Below, piece after piece: positions 43,493-50,902 of a stretch of 64,000 nucleotides of DNA. Source of the DNA: Streptomyces rimosus (GTDB lineage: Bacteria > Actinomycetota > Actinomycetes > Streptomycetales > Streptomycetaceae); contig NZ_CP023688.1 of NCBI RefSeq assembly GCF_008704655.1, positions 6,067,501 through 6,131,500 on the forward strand, in the 5' to 3' direction. Under the pieces are notes generated by a model. That model searched no databases. It saw only the letters and a list, made by a program, of their open reading frames with translations, and was not told where the DNA came from. Made by a program: the position numbers and the translations under genes. Position 1 is the first letter of the stretch. Every line of letters starts with the position of its first letter.

Positions 43493-44544
43493 CGGCGGAC
43501 CTTGATGGGGCTGTGGGCCAGGGACTGCGCGGAGTGGTCCAGCGGGATGGCCGCGAGAGAGTCTTTGGTGATGGCTTCGCTGCCGGTGAGGATGGCGTCG
43601 ATCGCGGCTCCGCGGATCGCGTGGGACAGGGCACCGATCATGCCGCCGGTCCGGTCGTGCAGGTAGCGGTCCAGGCGGGCGAGAGTGCCGGGCGTGTGGT
43701 GGTGCAGGAGAAGGGTGCTTTCCAGCGTGGCGATCAGGCCCTGCCATTCCGTGTTGTAGGGGAACGGGGTGGTGGGGATGAGCGTGAACCGGCCGGCGAT
43801 CTGCTGGCCGCGGGTCCCGGACAGCAGGTTGGAGTTTTCGATGTCGATGCCCGCGTAGATGAACGTCGCCGGGATCCGCTCCGAGAAGTACTTCAGGGTG
43901 TCGGCGACTTCGGCCCCCGTGCGGCTGGTGAGGGAGACGTTGTGGAGTTCGTCGACCAGGACCAGTCCGGTACGGGTGTCGGTGCAGACGCCGACGACGG
44001 CCTCGATGATGTCGGTGATGTTGGAACTGCGGCGGACCGGCAGCCCGAGGAAGCGGGCGAACTCGGCCGCGACCATGCGGGCGGTCGCGGCAGGCGGGAC
44101 GGTGATGTAAACGACCGGGATGCGGTCGGTGGCGTGCGGGTGGCGGGCCTGGTCGAGAAGTTCGTGGGCCCGGCCGAGCTGGGTGATGGCGATGGTCTTG
44201 CCGGTGCCGGCGGGGCCGGACACGATCAGGCCGCGGCGGGCGCTGATCGCATGCTTGTTGAGCAGGACCAGCCGGCGGCCGCAGGTGACGGTGTGGCGGA
44301 CTGCGGAAGTGGCGACCACCCGCAGCCGGGCATGATGGTCGAGCCGATTCTCGTCGTAGATCTGCCGCTCCAGCGGTTCCAGCCGTTCGTACTTCTCCGC
44401 GCTCAGCAGCGCGGGCGGTGCGGGCGCGTCAGCGGTGAAGCGGCGCCATCCCTGCCGAGTGGTCAGCTGGAACCCGGCCTGATCGTCCGCCGTGTTCACG
44501 GCGGCGTCGGCTATGTGGCCGGCAGAGGTCACGAGCGTCTCCAT
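43489..44544 (-). CDS. tniB: TniB/TnsC-like AAA+ ATPase of the transposon
   Basis: A 351-residue AAA+ regulator that links target recognition to the transposase. It has Walker A GPAGTGKT (Lys116), sensor and strand segments IPVVYITVPPAATARMVAAE, Walker B VLVDELHN, and the AAA+ body PATFIYAGIDIENSNLL. A leading region (residues 1-90) precedes the ATPase, as in TniB/TnsC. The start overlaps the 3' end of tniA by 16 bp and its stop overlaps tniQ. It would polymerise on target DNA and recruit the transposase, by analogy with TnsC/MuB. Confidence 0.9.
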   Translation of the reverse strand: METLVTSAGHIADAAVNTADDQAGFQLTTRQGWRRFTADAPAPPALLSAEKYERLEPLERQIYDENRLDHHARLRVVATSAVRHTVTCGRRLVLLNKHAISARRGLIVSGPAGTGKTIAITQLGRAHELLDQARHPHATDRIPVVYITVPPAATARMVAAEFARFLGLPVRRSSNITDIIEAVVGVCTDTRTGLVLVDELHNVSLTSRTGAEVADTLKYFSERIPATFIYAGIDIENSNLLSGTRGQQIAGRFTLIPTTPFPYNTEWQGLIATLESTLLLHHHTPGTLARLDRYLHDRTGGMIGALSHAIRGAAIDAILTGSEAITKDSLAAIPLDHSAQSLAHSPIKVRR

Positions 44545-46595
44545 GGATCTTCGAGTGGATTGAACAGTCCCAGCGGGATCACTTCGGCCAGCGGCTCGGT
44601 GTCCTCGCCGGGCGCCTGCGGGACGGCGGGCTCGGGCTCGGCCGGGGCCGCGGGGAGAGGAGCGGCGGGCCCGGCGGCGCGGGTGCGGGCGGTGACCCGC
44701 TTGTCGCGAGCGGTCCGCTTCGGTTTCGCCTGCTGGCCGGGGCCGGCATGGGCCTTGGCCAGCAGGGCGGCGACCGCGTTGGCGATCTCGGCCTCGGTCG
44801 CCTCGGGCAGGCCCTGGGAGGCGTGGTCCCAGGCCAGTTCACCGAAGGGGACCGGAACGCGGTGCAGATGCTTCCAGGTGGCCTCGATCCAGCCGCTGCC
44901 CGCGTGATGGTCGCGTACCCAGATCCGGGAGACGTCGTAGGGATCGTGGTGGACCTCCCACAGCCCCTTCTTCTCCTTGATGCCGGAGTGCTGGCGGCGC
45001 AGGCCGGCCAGGGCCGGGCTGTCGTAGGTGCGGCGCTTGATTGTGACGCCGTAGTCGTTGACCGCCCGCCAAAGCGAGGGCAGCAGTTCGACGTAGTCGT
45101 CGCCGCTGAGCGCGACCGGGACGTAGCCGCAGGCTTCGACCAGTGCGGCGTACTTCTCGTTGGGCGTGAACGACCGGCCCGGGCTGACTGGGTCCCGCAG
45201 CCCGTCGTGCGGGCGGTTCTGCCAGTGGGCAACGATCCACTCGTCCAGGAGTTCCTGCAGTTCCAGCAGGGACCACAGAGGCTGCTGTTCCAAGTGCCGA
45301 CCGCGATGCTCGGTCGTATTGCCGGTGAAGCCGGGCAGGAACTGGGTGAACAGGGTGCCCACGGAGGCGAGCGTTTTCTCGATCGTGCCCTTCTCGAAGG
45401 GCGAGCCCTTATGCGCGGGCTGGAGATCGATCTGAAGGAAGCGGCAGGACGCGAGGAAGTTGCGGGACATGAACGCCTTGCCGTGGTCACAGACGATCAT
45501 TTCGGGGACGATCACCGGCCGGGCAGCGGCGTGCTCCAGGCGCTCGTCCAGGGGCAGCAGCCGCCGGTGCGGCAGCACCGAGCGGGACATCCGCAGGGCG
45601 TCGACCCAGCCCGGCCGCATCAGTTCCGGGGTGACCGTGCGAGCCAGCAGCACACTGGCGTCGACCGCCTTCGTCGTGGGCCGCAGCACCGCCGCGGTCA
45701 CCGTCCTGGTCGCGACGTCGACCATGCCGGTCAGCTCGACGGTGCCGGCCACTCCGTCGTCCAGGCGAACCAGCACGTCCAGCGGGGTGGAGTCGATCTG
45801 CATCACCTCGCCCGGCGCGAACGCGGGCAACTCGCCGAACGGAGCGGTCGCCCCATGAGCCCGTGATCTGCGGGTTTTCGCCGAGCCGGTGGTGTGGGTG
45901 CCAGTGGTGAGCTTGTCCAGCAGCCGGTAAAGCGTGCGGCGTGAGGGCAGCTTCGTCTCCTGGCCGGATTCATCGGCTTTGAGGATCTGCTCGGTCCGCC
46001 AGAGCAGGAAGGTGCCGGTGCGGGTCGAGGCGTCGGTGGCCTCGCTGATCGCCTGGCGCATCGCGTCCACCACCGCGTCGTCCACCGCGCCGTACCGTGG
46101 CGTCCTGCGGACCGGCCGGTGATCGGCCAGACCGATGACCCCGTCCTTTTCGTAGCGGCGCCGGTAGTTTGCAACGGTGCCCGCGGTCACCTTGTGCCCC
46201 TCCCCGGTGAGTTCGGCAGCTTTCGCACGCTCGCGTGCGGTCAGCGAACGCGACGGGGCGTACTGAGGCTTCGGCTCCGTGCCCGCATCCGCGTCCGGAG
46301 GCAGGCCATGCAGGACCTCCAGGATGTGGCCCTCCCACCACAGGGCCTTCTCCAGCACCGCTTGCGGCAGCGTCTCCAGCAGGGACACCGGCGGCAGCGG
46401 CCTCCGTCCCGAGCTGTCCACGACCTCGAACTGACCGTCGGCGAACAGCACAGCCGGCGGAACAGCCCGCGGTGTGCCGCCCAGGTCCGACAGCGTCACC
46501 GACCGGCCCGAAACCGCCAGGACCAGACGGACCTGTCCGTCGAACCGCACCCGTTCCCCGACCGCCAGGCCCTCCGGCCGCTTGAGCCGTCCCAT
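44529..46595 (-). CDS. tniA: TniA/TnsB-like DDE transposase (Mu transposase/integrase core)
   Basis: A 688-residue transposase that binds the end boxes and joins 3' ends to the target. Two N-terminal HTH regions are visible (LTARERAKAAELTGEGHKVTA, VANYRRRYEKDGVIGLADHR). The catalytic RNase H core has Asp268 (MQIDSTPLD), Asp370 (IVCDHGKAF) and Glu406 (KGTIEKTLAS), i.e. the D-D-35-E spacing of this superfamily, so it should be active. A beta-barrel and a C-terminal Pro/Ala-rich tail follow, probably the TnsC/TniB contact. The ATG at 46595 overlaps the tnsA stop (ATGA). Confidence 0.93.
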   Translation of the reverse strand: MGRLKRPEGLAVGERVRFDGQVRLVLAVSGRSVTLSDLGGTPRAVPPAVLFADGQFEVVDSSGRRPLPPVSLLETLPQAVLEKALWWEGHILEVLHGLPPDADAGTEPKPQYAPSRSLTARERAKAAELTGEGHKVTAGTVANYRRRYEKDGVIGLADHRPVRRTPRYGAVDDAVVDAMRQAISEATDASTRTGTFLLWRTEQILKADESGQETKLPSRRTLYRLLDKLTTGTHTTGSAKTRRSRAHGATAPFGELPAFAPGEVMQIDSTPLDVLVRLDDGVAGTVELTGMVDVATRTVTAAVLRPTTKAVDASVLLARTVTPELMRPGWVDALRMSRSVLPHRRLLPLDERLEHAAARPVIVPEMIVCDHGKAFMSRNFLASCRFLQIDLQPAHKGSPFEKGTIEKTLASVGTLFTQFLPGFTGNTTEHRGRHLEQQPLWSLLELQELLDEWIVAHWQNRPHDGLRDPVSPGRSFTPNEKYAALVEACGYVPVALSGDDYVELLPSLWRAVNDYGVTIKRRTYDSPALAGLRRQHSGIKEKKGLWEVHHDPYDVSRIWVRDHHAGSGWIEATWKHLHRVPVPFGELAWDHASQGLPEATEAEIANAVAALLAKAHAGPGQQAKPKRTARDKRVTARTRAAGPAAPLPAAPAEPEPAVPQAPGEDTEPLAEVIPLGLFNPLEDPWRRS

Positions 46596-47344
46596 CACTG
46601 CCCCCTTGCCGTGTGGACCACGGAGTCGGAACCCAACAGCCGCGAGATCATGTCCGTCACCAGGGCGCCGGACCACAGCAGATGGAACAGCACCGGCAAG
46701 ACCACCAGCGGATCACCCGCCACCGCGGCCCCGGAACGCAACGGCTGCGGCTCGCTGAAGACCTCCAGCAGCCGACCGGCGACGTCCTGGCGCAGGCACC
46801 GCCGTCGGCGATAGCGCGACAGCCACCGCATGTTCGCCATCGGCACCGGATCCGCGACCCCGGCCCGGACAAACTCCCAGCCCACCGCCCGGCAGGCCCG
46901 CTCCGTTGCCGCGAACGCCTCCGCCGCCGCCTCATCGACACGATCGGCGGCCCTGACATCCACCACCCGGCCCTGCCCGTTCGCAAGGCGTACGAAGTAG
47001 TCAGGAGCGTGCCGGCGCCGCCGGCCGTCGTGCCAGTGCAGCCAGAACGGCTGCGACGCGATCCCCGTCACCTGCGGATCGGCATCCAGGAGGATCAGCC
47101 GGTCCCGCTCCAGCCACGACTCGTAGCCGATGTGCTCACCCGTGGTCGCGCAGAAGTACCAACCCGCAAAGCTCCTCCCGCCCTGGGGCCAGCGGAACGG
47201 ACGCACCGGCGCCGCCCGCTCGAAACGGACGCCCCAGCAAGCCGCAAGCGACCGCCTGACCCGTACACCATCCTCCAAGAACCCCAGGTCAAACGCCCCA
47301 AGGTCTGGATCTGCGTACGCGTCCGCAAGCTCCCCCACCGCCAC
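46595..47344 (-). CDS. tnsA: TnsA-like endonuclease
   Basis: A 249-residue restriction-endonuclease-fold protein that would cut the 5' ends of the element, allowing cut-and-paste transposition. The catalytic pattern is present: Glu75 (GYESWLERD), Asp115 (HAPDYFVRLA) and a final VVDVRA strand where Arg131 occupies the place of the usual Lys (Tn7 has Q-x-K). The Lys-to-Arg change is unusual but conservative. It is the first gene from the right end, as in Tn7, and is overlapped by tniA. Together with TniA it forms a heteromeric TnsAB-type transposase. Confidence 0.82.
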   Translation of the reverse strand: MAVGELADAYADPDLGAFDLGFLEDGVRVRRSLAACWGVRFERAAPVRPFRWPQGGRSFAGWYFCATTGEHIGYESWLERDRLILLDADPQVTGIASQPFWLHWHDGRRRRHAPDYFVRLANGQGRVVDVRAADRVDEAAAEAFAATERACRAVGWEFVRAGVADPVPMANMRWLSRYRRRRCLRQDVAGRLLEVFSEPQPLRSGAAVAGDPLVVLPVLFHLLWSGALVTDMISRLLGSDSVVHTARGQ

Positions 47345-47368
47345 CCCTGATCACCAGCACCCCATGCC

Positions 47369-47444
47369 GATCAAACTTCGATGGCACGAACTTACTGATG
47401 ATCAACCTTCGGTGGCAAAGATCAAACTTCGGTGACACGGGACA
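47369..47444 (-). repeat. transposon right end with three TnsB-type boxes
   Basis: Three 20-bp boxes: GATCAAACTTCGATGGCACG (47369-47388), GATCAACCTTCGGTGGCAAA (47400-47419) and GATCAAACTTCGGTGACACG (47420-47439), the last two abutting, followed by the terminal GGACA. Starts are 31 and 20 bp apart. This is typical Tn7R architecture. Confidence 0.85.
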
Positions 47445-47449
47445 GTCGT
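47445..47449 (+). repeat. right 5-bp target-site duplication
   Basis: GTCGT, identical to 40742-40746, one base before the TetR stop codon on the minus strand. Confidence 0.8.
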
Positions 47450-47450
47450 C

Positions 47451-48323
47451 TCAGGGAGTGCCGGACACTGATCCGGGCTCGGCCTCGGGGCGCTGCGCCG
47501 CTCGACGGGTCATGAAACTCTCCAGGCCGTCGAAGATCCGCTCCAGGCCGAATTCGAGTGCCTGGTCGTGGGAGTCGTCGGCCGCTGCCGACGCGACGGC
47601 GGCGGTGAGTGCGGGGTAGCGGTCGGAACGGCCGGCGAGGAGTTCGTTCAGCGCCGCGCTCATGACCTGCTCGGGGCTCTTTGTCCGCGTACTGCCCACG
47701 CCCATGGACGCGGCGACCTGGGCCAGGGTGCGGATGTGGCCGTTGATCACGACCACGGCGTCCAGCTTCTCGGCCCCGTCCAGGCCGGTGTCGGCGAGAG
47801 CGGCGAGTGCGCTCTCCACCCAGCCGAGCTCGTTGGGGCCCATGACGCGGGAGCCCATCATCGCCGGCAGCAGCCAGGGGTGGCGGTGGAGGACGGCGGA
47901 CAGGCTGTCGGCCCATTCGCGCAGCGCGGGCCGCCAGTCCGAGTCGGTGCGCAGGGCGGGCGGCTCGCCCATCGCGGTGTCGATCATGAGGGCGACCAGC
48001 TCGGTCTTGCCCGGGACGTAGCGGTAGAGGGACATCTTGGTGAAGTTCAGTTCGCCCGCGATCCGCTGCATGGAGACGGCCGCGAGCCCGCCCGCGTCGG
48101 CGAGCGCGATCGCCGTCCGCGTGATCCGGTCCAGGCTCAGCGCGGGCTTGGGGCCGCGGCTCGGCCGCCCGCGACCGCCCCACAGCAACTCGATGCTTCC
48201 CGCCTGCTCGGCGAACACATCGGCCGCCACCTCCGGGACCTGCCCGGACCGCCCACTGCTCTCCTCGGCGTCCCGGCTCTTCCGGCTCTTTTGGATCTTC
48301 TTGCTCGTCCCGTCTTCGCCCAC
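47451..48323 (-). CDS. TetR-family transcriptional regulator
   Basis: A 290-residue repressor. The DNA-binding domain is at residues about 62-110: LDRITRTAIALADAGGLAAV, SMQRIAGELNFTKMSLYRYV, followed by the TetR C-terminal ligand/dimer domain of the TetR_C type (DWRPALREWADSL, HPWLLPAMMGSRVMGPNELGW). The first 60 residues are charged and probably disordered. The GTG at 48323 is the longest start, but its GGAG touches the codon, so a downstream start is possible. It is divergent from an FAD monooxygenase with two operator-like repeats between them, so it most likely represses that gene. The Tn7-like element ends 6 bp beyond its stop. Confidence 0.85.
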   Translation of the reverse strand: MGEDGTSKKIQKSRKSRDAEESSGRSGQVPEVAADVFAEQAGSIELLWGGRGRPSRGPKPALSLDRITRTAIALADAGGLAAVSMQRIAGELNFTKMSLYRYVPGKTELVALMIDTAMGEPPALRTDSDWRPALREWADSLSAVLHRHPWLLPAMMGSRVMGPNELGWVESALAALADTGLDGAEKLDAVVVINGHIRTLAQVAASMGVGSTRTKSPEQVMSAALNELLAGRSDRYPALTAAVASAAADDSHDQALEFGLERIFDGLESFMTRRAAQRPEAEPGSVSGTP

Positions 48324-48340
48324 CTCCGCATCCTAAAACT

Positions 48341-48377
48341 GTGTCCGGGGTATACAAAACAGTGTCCGGCGGATACA
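48341..48377. promoter_or_regulatory. twin TetR-type operators
   Basis: GTGTCCGGGGTATACA (48341-48356) and GTGTCCGGCGGATACA (48362-48377) agree in 14 of 16 positions, are imperfect palindromes (GTRTCC...GGATAC) and start 21 bp apart, two helical turns. They are flanked by AAAACTGT and ACAGTTTT. Confidence 0.7.
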
Positions 48378-48419
48378 GTTTTTTATGTCGCAGTGACGAC
48401 TCAACGTGGGGAGCGTGTG

Positions 48420-49730
48420 ATGGCGTACGAAACGACGTGCACGGTCGGCGGACCGACCGTGCTGATCTCGGGGGCTAGCGTCGCCGGCCCGGCCGTGGCG
48501 TACTGGCTCAGGCGCTACGGGTACCGCCCGACCGTGATCGAGATGGCCCCGGCGCTGCGCGGCGGTGGATTCGCGGTCGACTTCCGCGGCGGTGCGAGTC
48601 TGACGGTGCTGGAGCGGATGGGGGTGCTGGACGAGATCCGGCGGCATCGCACCGGCGGCAGCCCGATGAGCTTTATTGACGAGCGCGAACGTGAAATTGC
48701 CGCGCTACCACCGGAGTTCGCCGGAGGAGAAGTGGAGCTCCTCCGCTCCGACCTCTCTCACATCCTTTATGAGCACAGCTTGTACGGTCACGGTCACGGC
48801 CGCGCTGACGGGCCGGAGGACCGTGCTACCGAACCGCTCCCGGAGAAGGGAGGCGAAGCGGGTGCGCCGCTTGTCGAATACGTCTTCGGCGATTCCATAG
48901 CTTCCCTGACCGAGATGGCGGACGGTGTGCACGTCACCTTCGAACGGGAAGCCCCGCGCACATTCGACCTCGTGATCGGCGCGGACGGCCTGCACTCCAC
49001 CGTGCGGCGGCTCGCCTTTGGTCCGGAGGAAGAGTTCGTCAGCCACCTCGGCTACTACATAGCGGGCTGGGACCTACCGGCCGAGAGCAGAGATTTCGGA
49101 TCCCGGCCCGTGGGCTACAACGAGCCCGGCCGGTTCATCAGCGCGGGCCGTACGGCCAGGCGGGCGGACGAGCCGGGATATGCGGGCGAGACGTTCTGCG
49201 TCTTCGCCTCGGATGAGCTGACCTACGACCGACGGGACACGGAAAGACAGAAGAAGCTGATAGCCCGGGCGTACGAGGGAGGCGGCTGGCGGACGGAGGA
49301 ATTGGCGCAGACGGTATGGGGCGCTGACGGGCTCTATTTCGACTCCATCAGCCGGGTGGATGTTCCACGCTGGTCCACGGGCCGAATAGCCCTGCTCGGC
49401 GATGCGGCGTACGGCGCCACCGTCGGGGGCATGGGCACCGGGTCGGCCGTCGTGGGTGCGTACGTCCTCGCGGGCGAACTGGCGGCGGCCGGCGGTGACC
49501 ACGGCCGGGCGTTCGCGCGCTACGAGGAACTGCTGCGGCCTTTCGTCACACAGTGCCAGGAGGGCGGCCGCCGAGCCGGCGAATTCCTGGCCCCACCTAC
49601 CCAGGAGGCCATCGACGCCCGCAACGCCCTGCTGAACGATCCGCAGGCCGTAGCCGCGATGCTCCAAGAGGGCGAGGACATATCCGCAGCCGTTGAGCTG
49701 CGCACATATGGGGCCGACGAGCGGGGGTGA
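48420..49730 (+). CDS. FAD-dependent monooxygenase (PHBH/TetX-like)
   Basis: A 436-residue group A flavoprotein monooxygenase. The FAD-binding Rossmann segment VLISGASVAGPAVAYWLRR is at residues 14-32, the middle DLVIGADGLHSTVRRLAFG is the family DG motif, and RIALLGDAAYGATVGGMGTG is the GD motif. GASVAG replaces the usual GxGxxG, as in many actinomycete members related to tetracycline-inactivating and anthracycline hydroxylases. A His/Gly/Glu-rich insertion (YGHGHGRADGPEDRATEPLP) follows the SDLSHILYE helix. GGGGAG precedes the ATG. The divergent TetR gene and twin operators suggest induction by its aromatic substrate. Confidence 0.88.
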   Translation: MAYETTCTVGGPTVLISGASVAGPAVAYWLRRYGYRPTVIEMAPALRGGGFAVDFRGGASLTVLERMGVLDEIRRHRTGGSPMSFIDEREREIAALPPEFAGGEVELLRSDLSHILYEHSLYGHGHGRADGPEDRATEPLPEKGGEAGAPLVEYVFGDSIASLTEMADGVHVTFEREAPRTFDLVIGADGLHSTVRRLAFGPEEEFVSHLGYYIAGWDLPAESRDFGSRPVGYNEPGRFISAGRTARRADEPGYAGETFCVFASDELTYDRRDTERQKKLIARAYEGGGWRTEELAQTVWGADGLYFDSISRVDVPRWSTGRIALLGDAAYGATVGGMGTGSAVVGAYVLAGELAAAGGDHGRAFARYEELLRPFVTQCQEGGRRAGEFLAPPTQEAIDARNALLNDPQAVAAMLQEGEDISAAVELRTYGADERG

Positions 49731-50101
49731 GGGGGAGGGGGCGGGGGGGAGGCCCCCCGGAAGGCCCCGCCCAGAGGTGCAACCCCCGCCCGCCCCACCC
49801 CTGCGGCCTCCCGGCCCGGACCAACTCGCTCGGCATACGCGGCCGCCTGCAAGCGCCACCACTCGCCTGCCCCCCCACGCCACCGCTCGCCCCCCGGCCC
49901 ACCCTCCGGGCGCCTCCGATCGACCGGTTAACGCAATGGCTCCATAAGCGAGTCCCGAAGTTTGAGACAGGGGGCGGGGGACTTCCCGTTGTTGTCGTTG
50001 AAGTAAGTCGACGCCAGGAGGGCGACGGCTTCGGGCGGGCGCTGCACCAGGGTGCAGCCGGCGGACTGAGCACGCAGGAGCTGCACGAGAACAGCGACCG
50101 T
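49731..50101. other. intergenic region with G/C tracts and a TnsB-like box
   Basis: 371 bp without a supported gene. It opens with a run of G tracts followed by C tracts (49731-49800). At 49955-49966 it has CCGAAGTTTGAG, identical to the core of the transposon end boxes. Nothing else is recognisable. Confidence 0.5.
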
Positions 50102-50515
50102 CTACGGAGCCTCGTCGGCCAGTCCGGCCAGTCCGCTCAATCCGGCCAATCCAGCCGGTCCAGCCAGCCCGGCCGGTTCAGCCGGTTCAGCCCGAGCCTC
50201 CAGAGTCCGCCTCGCCTCGGTCCACAGACAGTCGAACTCTTCCGCCGTCAGTTCGGCCGCGTGGGGCTGGTCCTGCCAGCCGTCCAGAGAGCCCTCGGCC
50301 AGGACTCCGTATCGGTGCTCGTAGCGGAGCATTGCTGGGACATCTGCGTGGTCACGCAGGTGCAGCACCTCGTCCAGGGAGGCAGCCGTCACGGGGTGGG
50401 CGTCCTTTCCGCGGATTTCGATATGGCGGGCTGCCCAGCCCTCCTCGTCCGTCTCGAAGTACAGCCACAGGTCTTCGTCCTCGTAGTACATGCGGAACCG
50501 GGTCGGGGGTGTCAT
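50102..50515 (-). CDS. hypothetical acidic protein with Ala-Gly-Leu repeat tail
   Basis: A 137-residue protein. The first 100 residues are rich in aromatic and acidic residues (FRMYYEDEDLWLYFETDEEG, ARHIEIRG, VLHLRDHADVPAML, EEFDCLWTEARRTLE) and look like a compact domain; I do not recognise the family. The C-terminus is a short repeat of the type AGLAGPAGLAGLSGLAGLA, encoded by near-identical 9-15 bp units that probably expand and contract by slippage. It stands alone between the FAD monooxygenase and the conservon. Confidence 0.65.
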   Translation of the reverse strand: MTPPTRFRMYYEDEDLWLYFETDEEGWAARHIEIRGKDAHPVTAASLDEVLHLRDHADVPAMLRYEHRYGVLAEGSLDGWQDQPHAAELTAEEFDCLWTEARRTLEARAEPAEPAGLAGPAGLAGLSGLAGLADEAP

Positions 50516-50902
50516 GCCCTCATCATCACCCGCGCACCCCGTCGAGACGCCTCATCCAAGCCCGCCAAGGGGCGCCCTCAAGGCGAGCCTCCTCGCGCGG
50601 CACCTGTACGTACATGCGGAGGCGGCGTTCTTCGCTCATCGGCCGGTCCGCTTGGCCAGGTCCGTACGCGTCGCCGACAGAGGGCGAACAAAGGACCAAC
50701 GCCCCTGGCGGAGCGCCCCGATCCGCCCGCTACTGACGAGTCATGACCTGGCGTCAGTCCTTGATCAAAGGCGGTTATGCTACTACCGGCCCAGTGTATG
50801 AAGGCAGTTACCGCAGGTCACTCTGTGGCGGCGCCATACGGGGAGCTGGGGCCCGCTAGACGTCCTGTGATCTGTCGATGTTTTGAGGGTTTTAGGGTGC
50901 AG
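50516..50902. other. upstream region of the conservon
   Basis: About 387 bp with no convincing gene; it must contain the cvnA promoter. Local AT-rich stretches occur at 50755-50780 and 50878-50895. Confidence 0.45.

Larger units (their letters stand above)
40747..47444 (-). mobile_element. Tn7-like transposon (tnsA, tniA/tnsB, tniB/tnsC, tniQ) with cargo
   Basis: A 6,698-bp element bounded by 5'-TGTCC...GGACA-3' and a perfect GTCGT target duplication. The right end has three TnsB-type boxes, the last two abutting. The left end has two. The right third carries tnsA-tniA-tniB-tniQ as overlapping genes read inward from the right end, as in Tn7. Cargo on the left: a Tn3 transposase C-terminal scrap, an LPMO-like gene and a GAF-ANTAR regulator gene. 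A second, internal copy of the left end lies at 42,809. There is no TnsE and no CRISPR. The right end lies 6 bp beyond the stop codon of a TetR gene. Confidence 0.88.

Noticed and set aside
42809..47444. 4.6-kb core as the full transposon
   Set aside because: Its left flank GTGGG does not match the right flank GTCGT; the outer end at 40,747 gives a perfect 5-bp duplication.
42809..47444. CRISPR-associated (CAST) Tn7-like system
   Set aside because: No Cas genes, no repeat-spacer array and no space for one within the element.
50102..50220. Repeats near 50.1-50.2 kb as a CRISPR-like array
   Set aside because: Units are short, imperfect and in frame, encoding an AGLAG tail; no constant repeat with unique spacers.
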